Positions 34,201 to 43,170 of a stretch of 64,000 bases of DNA are shown here, one piece after another. Each line of letters opens with the position of its first letter. Position 1 is the first letter of the stretch. A program made the translations under genes and the position numbers. The notes below the pieces were generated by a model. The model worked only from the letters and a program-made list of their open reading frames with translations. It did not search any database and had not been told where the DNA came from. Source of the DNA: Tillandsia leiboldiana (taxonomy: Eukaryota > Streptophyta > Magnoliopsida > Poales > Bromeliaceae); the NCBI GenBank assembly GCA_029204045.2, contig JAQNDB010000209.1:48686-112685 (forward strand), in the 5' to 3' direction.

Positions 34201-34290
34201 GAAGCGACTTAGGAACAGGAGTTAAAGATGGAGGAGTGCTACTCAGTTTTATGCGTTGCGGACCAGGATTAAGTTTCGAGGACGAAACTT
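31266..34290 (+). pseudogene. Compressed gag-pol remnants of gypsy D
   Basis: An ATG at 31266 opens a gag-like start (MARTRSSAGD) that stops at 31335. 31338-32700 has nothing I recognise. Then: protease-end remnant EYDEVLGRDWLTRYPAVV (about 32710-32766); linker LTELSGIPPGER (about 32854); RT fingers with NKGFIRPSVSPWGAPVRFVQKK and LRLRIDYREIN (about 32996-33110); the palm with the catalytic aspartates is absent; LREVDFLGHIVPATGI (about 33240); RNase H bits YDPELATVAFVLKLWRHHLL and GKASVVADVLSRK; integrase bits DTKMYEDLKQKFWW and FHPQT.GQPER (to about 34010); chromodomain-tail remnants to about 34290. Frames shift repeatedly. Confidence 0.82.
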
Positions 34291-34309
34291 TTTTTTTTGT
34301 GGTGAGTGA

Positions 34310-37300
34310 TGTAGAGTCCTGGCGTTCCCTTACCCTGTATACCCCCTTTTTATTTTGACAGGACTGGTAGGAAAACTTTTCACCGCTTTCGGCAATGGAC
34401 TGACCGGGGCCGCTAGTATTTTTCTGCGTTTGAGCTCGAAGAACGGAGGGCGGCAAAGCGAACGGATTCGGATTCCGACTTACGGATCTCCCGGAATGGG
34501 GGTCAAAGCGTTTGCTTTGAGTGGTGCATCGGAATCCGTGCTAGGTGGCTGGTACACATTTCGAGGCGATCGGACTTTTCATTTTTTTATGTCAGTGGGT
34601 TATTTTATCTTTTGGGTGGTACCTCGACCTTTCGGTTTTTCGTTTAGGGTCCTAATTTAATATTTTTTTTAGTTGACTAAGGTGGGGCAGAAATTCGAGA
34701 ATTTTTGGGCTGATCATCGGGACTTGCGGATAATTTTGGTGCTAGAGCTCGCAAAACGGTGAACGAAGACGCGATCGGATTCGAATTCCGACTCCCGGAT
34801 CTCCCAGAATAAATTTTTGAAGTTTGGGCCCCTTTCTGTGTGCTCCGGGATCCGTGCGAGCGTTTGACACGCTTTTCGAGACAATCTTAGCCGTCGGTTT
34901 TTATTTTGGCAATTTTAGGGTTTCTTTACAATCGGGGGGTCGTAGGGTTTTTCCCTCCTTGGTTTCTCTCTTGACGGCTAGGGTTTAAGGCGGCCCCCTT
35001 AAGAAAGGGAAGGGGAAAAACCCCGATTCATATTTCCTCTCTTTTCAACCGAGGGCGTAAGGAACCGAGACGGAGACGAGGAGAAGGAAGGACGATCGCA
35101 CGCCCTGCGGAACCCGACGAAAGAGAGCGGGACGATCCTCTTCCTTTCTCCCTCACCGGCGAAAACAAGGTAAACGGTTCGGGCCTTCCCGGTTATCTTT
35201 TTCGATTTAGGGTTTTCCTTCTTGTTGTGTTGCGTGCGAGGCGTGGTGTCGAACGGGAGGCCGCCGCCGCCGTTGTTAGACGGGAGGCCGCCGCCGCCGT
35301 TACAATGTCCGCGGGGTCGTCGCCGGTATCGCACGGGAGCGAAAACGGAGAGAAAACGCGAAAACGGGAAACTTACTGTTCATCCCGTACGGCTCCCTCA
35401 GCCGCGGTCCACCGGCCGATCGTGCACCCGGCGCACGGATCGGCCACCTGCGGGCGTGAACCCGGCGCACAGCTGCGTGCGCCAGACCGGGCCGCAAGTG
35501 CGCAGTCCACACGCTGGGCGTGCACCCGGCGCACGCCCCGCGGCCTGGGGGCGCAGACCCGGTGCACGGTTGCGTGCGCCGGCCCAGCCCGCAAGCGCGG
35601 TTCACCGCACAGTGTGCGCCCGGTGCTGCGCCGCGACCGGGAAGTGATGAACCCGGCGCGCGCCTTTTTGCCCGTGCGCGGCCCGGCCCAGGATGGGGCG
35701 GTTCACCGCACAGTGTGCGCCCGGTCTGTGAGGGCCGCCACCCTTGGCCGCAGACCCGGTCCATGCCTGGACCGTGCACCAGCCTTCTGCCAAAGAGCCC
35801 AGAAGCTCCGTTTTTGGCCCGTTCCGCCCCGTTTTTGAGTGTTTTGACCCCGACGATGTTATTAACGATACTTCTTACTGTAGTTCTTTTCGGGCTCAAG
35901 GTGGGAGCATCTTAACTGAAGTTCCCACACACTTTCTTCACGTTTCAGGTGGGTTGTTTTTACTTTATTCCTAGCCTCTAAATTCTATCTTATTGGACGG
36001 GGTCTATTCTAAGTGTACTGGGGTTACGTAATGACGGGTGAAAGCTTATGCATGTTAGTGGGTTCGCTATAATGACTAGCGTCGATCGCCGACGGTGTTC
36101 TTCTTTTTCAACCCTTATATGTCAGCGGGCCACCTTCGAGTGCGCGCAGTATTACCTTGTTTTCGATTATGCACTTTACCTCATTTACCTCATTTACCTC
36201 ATTACTCTTATTATTCTTATTGTGATACTGACATGATGGTGGTTACGGTTACTGGGCTCGAGGTTGCCACACGCGCACCCGCGGTTTGGCCACCGCAGAG
36301 GGTGCGCTTTTCCGGAAAAGAGGTCGTAGAACCCGTGTTTACCCACGAGGTGACGTAGTGGGGGCCCCTTATTAGTTGTGGGGTTGAGGCGCCTAGGTGC
36401 GAGCGGAGCGACCCGCCGGTTTAGTTGTCCGGCGCGGTCGCGGTGTTGCAGGTACGGTATGGGGCCGTCGGTAGTGGACCGACGCGGCCGGGTATTACAG
36501 GATGCAGATATACAGGTTACCTTTTTCCCCCCTTCCCAAAAGGGTGGTTGCTCCGGTTGTCGCCACGGTTTGTTTTTATTATTTTCCCTTGCACGGCGTT
36601 TATTAGTCACTGACTTCCCACTTCGTGACAGGGCCCAGGCGAGGGGAGAGGTAGGTGGCGGTGAGGACGGGGCGGACACAGCGGGACCGTTGGAGACCCT
36701 GAACTTTATACTTTCCTTTTCTTTTCGGTTTTTCATTTATATTGTGGGCATGTGTGAGGTTCCCGATACCCTTGTGGGGTCGACGTAGATGTCGGTATTT
36801 GATTTTCTGTTTATGCACTACCTTCTCCTTTATTTCCTACTGGCCATTTGAAAAGCGAAACAAAAACAAAGAAAAGATTGCGAAAACCGTTTTTAAAATC
36901 TAAGTGTCGTGTGGGCACTGGTTTCAAAACCCTGTGGATTTATGGATTGCGAAAGGGATTTCAAAACTTGGTGTCGGGTGGGCACCGCTTTCGAACCTTG
37001 TGGATTTATGCTAATTTCGAAACTAGCTTTCAAAACGTAAGCGCCGGGTAGGCGCTCTTTCAAAACTGTGGATTTATCCTTCCCAAATTGACCGGCCATA
37101 GGTTCTTCTGTTATTAGTTTAGAATGCTGGTTAATTGTTGTGATTGATTGGCTGTGTATGTTGGAACATGTACTGAACGCTACGCCGTGCACATACAGGG
37201 GAGACTCCGTCCGTTTGCAGAGTGATCCTGCATGTGTGGCGGGTCTGGGCACGTGCCGGGGAAGAGAGGTTCTCTTTTAAACAAAAAAAAATTACACATC

Positions 37301-37355
37301 AAATATTCGACTTTTATGAATCGTTTCCGCTAAAACAAACCCCCGGGGCGTGACA
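34310..37355 (+). repeat. 3' LTR of gypsy D (3046 bp)
   Basis: Near-identical to the 5' LTR: differences noticed are one T fewer in the run near 34730, C>T near 35147, C>T near 35764 and C>T near 37107. It is preceded by GAGGACGAAAC and a T-rich run, then GTGGTGAGTGA, a poor polypurine tract compared with gypsy A. Confidence 0.92.
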
Positions 37356-38021
37356 CCTTTTTCTTTTCTCTCTTTTCCAACTAGGGTTTCGTTGGGTTTT
37401 CGGTACACACGAAAAAGGAGGATTTGAGAAGGCGGTATTTTAAATTAGGGTTTTTTTTCCGCTTTCCGGTGACCGGGGTTTAAATATCCTCTTATTAATT
37501 TAATTTCCCCTTTTTATTTTATTCTTTTATTTCCCTTTTATTATTCGTACGTAAAAAGGAAAAGTCCCGAATATTCGGATATTTATCTTCTAACAATAAA
37601 TATCTAATCCCACGAGATAAACCCCACCTTTTTAAATCCTAGTCACCGATTAATTAATTTCCTAATTAATGAATATAGGGAATAAATTCCCAGATTTAAT
37701 TTCACGTCATTGATTAATTAATTCCTTAATTAATTAATCACACGGAATATCTAAAATTCCTCAAAAAGCGTGCCGGATATTTTACACGAATTTCGATGCA
37801 CGCTTTAAGTCACTGCGATCTTAGAAACCCCATTCCGGGAGATCCGTACATCGGATTTTGGATCCGATTGCACCGCCGTTCATCGTTTTTCGAGCTCTAT
37901 CACCGAGAAATATCCGCACCGTGGGTTAGTCAACTCTAAAGAGCCCGATATTTTAATTTCCTCTAACTCACACTCTATTAGCAGGAGGGTAAAATATCAC
38001 TAGAAAAGTCGTGTCATTACA

Positions 38022-38136
38022 CGTACTTGGACCTGTTTGTGGTGGTATTCATAGATGATATTTTGATTTACTCCCGGAGTGATATGGAGCATGAGGAGCA
38101 CTTGAGGATAGTGCTGCAGCTTCTGCGAGAGAAGAA
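38022..38136 (+). pseudogene. Gypsy B RT palm segment
   Basis: Encodes TYLDLFVVVFIDDILIYSR followed by EEHLRIVLQLLREKN; FIDD is the RT catalytic motif. The last five bases are the Sirevirus 2 target duplication. Confidence 0.88.
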
Positions 38137-38528
38137 TGTAGAGTTATTAATCCCAAAGGATCTAAATAGGTACTATCAAACAACTAGAGGGGGGGTGAAT
38201 AGGTGTAATACTTAAAAACTCAATCTCAGTGCAAAATAAAAACAATGCGGAAAATAAAAATAGCACACCGAGATATACGTGGAAACTCCAATCCAGGAGA
38301 AAAACCACGGGACCAACACGCAATAACAATCCACTAAGAATAGAAGAATAACAAGGTGATTACCGACTCCACGGACTCAACCCCTCCTTCAGCTTCTTTG
38401 GACCTTGCGCTGAACGGTTGGATGTCCACGCAATAACAATCCTCTAAGAAAAGAAGAATAACAAGGTGTCAACCCCTCCTTCAATTTCTTCGGACCTCGC
38501 GCTCCACCGATTGCACGTCCACTGCACA

Positions 38529-38631
38529 CGTTCGAATCCACGAACGCCACTCGAATCCACGAGCACACGTTTCGAATCCACGAAACGCCTTCAACACATC
38601 GAATCCACGATGTCACGCCGAATCCACGACG
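38529..38631 (-). other. Constant-loop hairpin array in the Sirevirus 2 LTR leader
   Basis: Five AATCCA loops sit between different but complementary arms: CGTTCG/CGAACG (38529-38546), CTCG/CGAG (38550-38563), CGTTTCG/CGAAACG (38568-38587), ACATCG/CGATGT (38596-38613) and, with one mismatch, CGCCG/CGACG (38616-38631). The other LTR has the same array at 45553-45655. It is about 235-345 bp downstream of the TATA box in sense, so it would lie in the RNA leader, where the loop reads UGGAUU. Confidence 0.75.
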
Positions 38632-38865
38632 CAAATAGCCGATATAGAATATAGGCTTCGATGGTGATCCTTTGCTTAGATTATCATGAAGGAACCGTAG
38701 AAGAAATCTCTAAGCAAAGACTAGATCAATTCGACGAAAGATAGATCATGGAAGAACCGTCGAATTGACCTAATAGAGGCGAAAGAGAAGAACGGTAAAA
38801 ACCAGCCTCTAGGGTTGCTCACGAGTGTTTCGTATTGGTCACCCTCGTTTAGAAACCCTAAGTAT

Positions 38866-39140
38866 CTATTTATAACCCTTGGAAAAAGATAAAAGTCGGT
38901 TTAGGAAATTTATCCCGAAGGGGCATTGTGTACCGGTACCAAATATCGCGTTCCGGTACGCAATGGTGCAAACCACAGATTTTTCTATTGTGTTCCGGTA
39001 CGCGAGTCCGTGTTCCGGTACGCAGTGCAATTTACAGAAAATTCTGTGTCGGGTTAGAGGAACTTCAAGTGTGGTTCCGGTACGTAATGTAAAAACTGAT
39101 TTTTCCAAGATAAGCTTTATCCAAATCAAACCAAGTACCG
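38866..39140 (-). promoter_or_regulatory. LTR promoter of Sirevirus 2: TATA box and CCGG-core array
   Basis: Minus-strand TATAAATAG (plus 38866-38874) is preceded by GTACCGGTAC (38930-38939) and TTCCGGTA half-variants at 38951, 38993, 39013, about 39075 and 39135. The 5' copy has TATA at 45890-45898. Same layout as Sirevirus 1 but with another palindrome sequence. Confidence 0.65.
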
Positions 39141-39392
39141 GAAACCAAACTTAAAATAGATTGTAAGTTAAATCCAAGTTCCTTAAACCAAGTCTAAACC
39201 GGTTTTCACTAAGTTCCTGATTCCAATGGTTATAAATGAACTTAAATCACCATGGTTTAATTAACCATACCTGAGTGTTATCTTGAGCTCATGTTGAATC
39301 TTCAATGAGTCTTCGAAAGCCGATTTGACAATTTGTTCCCTTTAAGACTCCGACTCAACTCACGAAATGTGCCAACACAAAATGCCGTAACA

Positions 39393-39910
39393 ATCTCCCC
39401 CTTTGGCAATTTCGTGACAAAATCCAAAAATACATAAAGTCGCTCAAGTCACTCATCTTAAACCAAAAAGACGAAACTCAATGTTATCACCAAAACATTG
39501 ATTTTCTTTGCGTGAAAGATCCAATAAATACAAAATACATTTGAACCAAACAGTCCTATAACATACTCTATGACTTAGGACTTGGAGTCTTAAAGTGATG
39601 TAATTCCTGCAAAACAAAACTCCAAACAAAATCAAACATTAGTCATTAGAAATTAAAATCCTACATTTGATTCGTCTTCCTTTTGGTTCGTTTGTTTTTC
39701 CGGCTCTTTTGTTTTGTAGCTCTTTCAATCTTTTCTTTATCTCCCCCTATCTTGAGCATCCATGTTCTCCATGTTCTTCCCCTGTCTTGAGCATCTATGT
39801 TCTCCCCCTTTGTGATGCAATCATTATTTTCTGTCTCCCCCTTTTTATGATATGTCCATCATTTTTATGATATGTCCATCATTTCCGTTATTTCCGTTCT
39901 CCCCCTTTTT
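39393..39910 (-). other. Multiple polypurine tracts of Sirevirus 2
   Basis: Minus-strand AGGGGGAGA-type tracts occur at 39393-39404 (adjoining the LTR), 39740-39748, 39801-39812, 39834-39845 and 39899-39910, several next to a GTCACAAA or GTGACAAAA motif. A 19-bp duplication containing TATGTCCATCATT lies at about 39847-39886. There is no ORF in 39393-40049. Confidence 0.7.
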
Positions 39911-40049
39911 GTCACAAATTGTCAAACAGTTAATATAAACAAAAAGTAAAAATACTAGGAGGATAAGTTATTAGTTACAAGACGATTAGAGTTCTTGTTC
40001 ATCACAACGTGAAAGGAAACTGAAAACCAAAAACAAGAAGGAAAAGAGA

Positions 40050-41417
40050 TCACTCATCCTCATTTGAATCATCATCATCATCATCATGTGATGTTGGTCC
40101 ATGCGATGTACTCGGTGCAGTTGCTCCAGTGACCACATCATCATGTTTGCACCCAAGGATATCGAAGATTTTCTTTAAACCATCCTCAAGTTTCTTGAAG
40201 CCTTGCTCCATCCTTTGCTCCATCCTTTGCTTTAATGAACGAACATCCCGATGCAAGGTTTGAAGAGTTATGACCTCATCTGGTTCAGGAGATTCTTGAC
40301 GAGGTGGTGCACTCACTGTCGCTTCACTTGCATAGGCCTTTGTATGCCCAAATGTCTTCAAAGTGCTGATTGACTTGGCTAAAGTGATTCCATCAATTGC
40401 CCCCAAGCCATAATCATATTTGGCACAAGAAATGTCCACTCCGTGATCTTCCAGAATACTAGTAATCAAGATTGGATACGGTAGAAGGTCACGTTGCCTT
40501 GATCCTTCAATGACGTGTACCATTTGCTGCCAAATGAGAAATGGAATGTTGGTGTTAATTCCATTTGCACTTTCCGGGTGACCGAGGAAAAAGAGAAGTA
40601 ACAATCGATCCCATCGAATCCTTTTGGTCCCCAGTGTGGGCAATAGATTGTAGCATACGATTAAGGACAAAATATGATACTCTGGTTTTAGGTCCTTTGA
40701 TTCAACATATGATCTGTTCGTGTGCGTCCCTGTCTTGCAAATAGAGTCCACAACCATATCCCAATGGGTATCATGTTGGAAATTACCCTCAGTGAAATAT
40801 AGACCAGAAGTGTCAACAGCTAATCCAAGGTTTGCCCCAATTACTGCTGGAGTAATGTCAAACTTGACGTCTCTAACTGTTGTTTCAAAGACGAAAGCTC
40901 CGGTTTCATGGTCTTTTTGAAGTATGTTACCTCGCATGTAAAACTCCCTGATGATCTCCACACAAAAACCCATCTTAGGTTGAACTCTGCCAAGTGGCCG
41001 AATATGGCTTCGTTCCAAAAGCCTTGCAAAGTCTGGCACCTCACGACATAGCTCATTAAAGTTCACGTGTCGCTCTCCAATGCATGTGCGATTCGCAAAT
41101 CTTGCACGGCGTTTTGCACTCACATGCGGTTCACTTTCATCAACATTTGATCTCCGTTGAGAGCGCTCGCGTATTACCGGTCCACCAGTACTTCTACGCG
41201 GAGGAGAATCCGCACCCTTCTTTTTCCTTGAAGCCAAAGGTGCTTTCCCCTTTCCTTGAACTGATTCCTCTTCATATTCTGAGGAATGTTCAGAATCTGA
41301 GCTAGTTGAATCCTCGTTGCGTGATCGCTTGGTAGCCTTTTTCTTTCCAGAACCGCGACCACGTCCACTTCCAGTGGCCATCAAAACCACTAGTGTAAGA
41401 AGCCATGAAAATGCCAT
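40050..41417 (-). CDS. Third ORF of Sirevirus 2, protein of unknown function (envelope-like position)
   Basis: 455 residues from ATG at 41417. Residues 5-13 are hydrophobic (WLLTLVVLM), followed by a basic GRGRGSGKKK..KRSR stretch, a charged linker (35-110), a core from about 112 (CIGERHVNF) to 350 with RIRWDRLLLLFFLGHP, a predicted coiled coil (381-420, SLKQRMEQRMEQGFKKLEDG) and an acidic tail (DDDDDD near 445-450). It matches the broken ORF of Sirevirus 1 throughout, including the hydrophobic start. The core reminds me of the 'putative plant transposon protein' domain seen in many plant TE proteins (recollection). Signal/anchor peptide plus coiled coil fits an Env-like protein, but a nuclear or Gag-accessory role is equally possible; Met13 is an alternative start. 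Confidence 0.8.
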   Translation of the reverse strand: MAFSWLLTLVVLMATGSGRGRGSGKKKATKRSRNEDSTSSDSEHSSEYEEESVQGKGKAPLASRKKKGADSPPRRSTGGPVIRERSQRRSNVDESEPHVSAKRRARFANRTCIGERHVNFNELCREVPDFARLLERSHIRPLGRVQPKMGFCVEIIREFYMRGNILQKDHETGAFVFETTVRDVKFDITPAVIGANLGLAVDTSGLYFTEGNFQHDTHWDMVVDSICKTGTHTNRSYVESKDLKPEYHILSLIVCYNLLPTLGTKRIRWDRLLLLFFLGHPESANGINTNIPFLIWQQMVHVIEGSRQRDLLPYPILITSILEDHGVDISCAKYDYGLGAIDGITLAKSISTLKTFGHTKAYASEATVSAPPRQESPEPDEVITLQTLHRDVRSLKQRMEQRMEQGFKKLEDGLKKIFDILGCKHDDVVTGATAPSTSHGPTSHDDDDDDSNEDE

Positions 41418-41420
41418 TTC

Positions 41421-42140
41421 CTACAAAGAACACAATGCACTATGATTTGATCGTATAGGAAGGCTTAAACATGTCTAAGAAACATTCTAAACATGTCACA
41501 ATTGATGATTCATCATTTAAAAATCATTTACATTAAAAGCCCCAATTTTCAATTTTTTCTATGTCAAGAACACATGAAAATGTTAGATTCAATCACATAA
41601 GCATGGAAACATGAATCTAATTAGATAGAAAGCAACCAAATATGTTCTAAACATGAATTAAGAGTGATTTAAGCAAGAGATTTCATTTAGAGTAAGGATC
41701 AACTCAAAAATCCCAAAATAAAACATCAAAACCTAAAAACTAGGGTTTTGAAACAAAGGTAAGCAAGATTAATGAAGAAACTTACAAATCAAAGCAACAA
41801 ATCACTTGATCTTGATGAAAAACCCCTTAGAGATGTTTTAGAGAGAGAGAGGGAGGGTTTTGAAGTGGGAGAGATGACATAAAACATTGTAGTCTCGGAA
41901 TATAAGGAATCCCAGATCGCGTACCGGTACCAGAAGCCGCGTACCGGTACGCAGTGTAAAAGCCGAAAAGCCATCGTTCGGGATCCGGATTGACAGGCAG
42001 GGGGATCCGGATCCGCAATGTAGTTCCGGTACTAAAAGTGTAGTACCGGTACGCAAGTGAAAAACCAGAAAACTTCACATTCGGGATCCGGATTGGATTT
42101 TCTAATCCGGATTGGATTTTCGGGTACTAAAGAGCAGGTA
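41421..42140 (-). promoter_or_regulatory. Putative internal promoter and leader intron of the Sirevirus 2 third ORF
   Basis: Toward the ORF on the minus strand: CCGG-core palindromes of both GTACCGGTAC and GGATCCGGAT type (about 42140-41925), TATATT (near 41907-41898), a CT-rich leader with CCCTCCCTCTCTCTCTC, a perfect GTAAGT donor (41785-41780), then TTCTTTGTAG as acceptor (AG at 41422-41421) only three bases before the ATG. The implied intron is 365 bp. Structure is read from the sequence; activity and splicing are inferred. Confidence 0.5.
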
Positions 42141-43170
42141 CCGGAACAACAGAGCCAAAAAGCAAAAATTTCTTGAAACAAATCCAAATTTTAGGAACTT
42201 TTCAAATACCGATTTGTATTCCATCAAGAAATCAATTTAAGTGCTTTAAACAGTGAATTCACATAAATGTCATTCAATCCAATTAATTTCACAAAATTAA
42301 AAAGATTTACTCCAAAATCATGAAAAATAAAGGTAAAACATTATAAACCGTTTTTCATGTTATATTCATCAAACACAAGTCATCAAAAATAATCTTGAGA
42401 TCCAAAGTCTATCAAGATGTAACGGATTTACGAAGATGACATACGGAGATTTCCAAACGACATCAATCTTGAATTCTACCCTTTCAAATTGAGATAATCA
42501 CTAAAATACCTAAGGGTGGCTCTTTGAGCATCTTTCAACTATCCCACCTTATACCAACCAGGAGATTGTTCAAAGTATAAGAGTTTTGCATATAAATCTC
42601 CAAATGCTTCAACTAAAAATTTCAAGAAATATTTTTCAAGCATCAAAACATGTGGTAGCTTCACACACAGACCGGACGACCGGGGTGGCAACTCTTTCCA
42701 ACATGTGGTGGTAGTTTTCACACTCCTTTCGGATGTAACTCTTTCCACATCTTTTAAAATTCATTTATTTACCCTTGTAAGAATGCAATCTCTTACATGA
42801 AAGAATTAAATCCCAGATTTTAGTCTATCGGTTGTCTCACATTTATCACAATGAAATCACACAACCGAGATAGATTAAGCATCTAAAGATCACACATGAT
42901 TTCTAAAATTTGATGCTTATAATATCAAAAACTCCTATAATGAAGTATCTTCAAGATTATGATTAAGGAGTAAAGTTGATAATCCAAATAAAATTAATTT
43001 GGAGTGAATAAAAGTGAAGCCCTTTTTTATTCAATGCACTTGTTCAGTAAAAACCCTTTTGTTCAAAAACAAAGTATAAAAACGAAGAGCATTGAAAAAC
43101 ATGTAATGCAAAGATTAAGAAAAATATGAAGGGAAAACCAATCAAAGCATTACATACAGTCATAAGCTAT
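42141..43170 (-). other. Noncoding spacer after gag in Sirevirus 2
   Basis: No ORF. 42513-42758 is the block also found after pol in Sirevirus 1 (13190-13415). The pol deletion therefore runs from the end of gag to somewhere between 43170 and this block, and spared it. Confidence 0.6.

Larger units (their letters stand above)
27999..37355 (+). mobile_element. Gypsy element D, complete, recently inserted, non-coding
   Basis: Two 3.05-kb LTRs (27999-31045, 34310-37355) enclose a short interior of 3264 bp; CCTTT flanks both ends (27994-27998, 37356-37360). I noticed three substitutions and one 1-bp indel between the LTRs, about 0.1%, so insertion is very recent. Yet the interior has no intact gag or pol, only compressed fragments. 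It must have moved with proteins made elsewhere, or lost its interior unusually fast. Inserted in the LTR of gypsy C. Confidence 0.92.
20145..38021 (-). mobile_element. Gypsy element C, 5' part, heavily nested
   Basis: On the minus strand: a 5' LTR (38021 down to 22410, with two insertions), primer site, decayed gag, and RT fragments down to 20145. A further RT/RNase H piece of the same orientation is at 18600-18742. C inserted into gypsy B pol: CGTAC (38022-38026) is the expected target duplication on the right; the left partner is not in the window. Spacing between gag and RT is only about 450 bp, so the protease region is mostly deleted. Confidence 0.8.
22410..38021 (-). repeat. 5' LTR of gypsy C in three pieces (22410-23055, 25889-27998, 37361-38021)
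   Basis: The pieces join into one LTR of about 3.4 kb once solo LTR X and element D, each with one copy of its target duplication, are removed. In sense it starts TGTAATGACACG at 38021 and ends GGGGGCGTGACA at 22410. Homology with G1 (47343-50346) supports the join: both have CCTCCTGCTAATA near the start, an AATTAATT-rich block (37648-37745) and the motif before the internal CTGTCAC. It has a GC-rich block with short dyads (27060-27480) and two copies of a GGAGGCCGCC-type motif near 27480-27530. Confidence 0.85.
38137..39392 (-). repeat. 3' LTR of Sirevirus 2 (1256 bp)
   Basis: In sense starts TGTTACGGCATTTTG (39392) and ends ACTCTACA (38137). Contains the promoter (38866-39140) and hairpin array (38529-38631). 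No coding content. Confidence 0.93.

Noticed and set aside
38629..38669. Possible host gene or captured gene fragments anywhere in the window
   Set aside because: Every stretch I could classify is LTR, retroelement interior or CACTA. No exon-like ORF with non-transposon similarity was recognised, though weak or short exons cannot be excluded without a database search.
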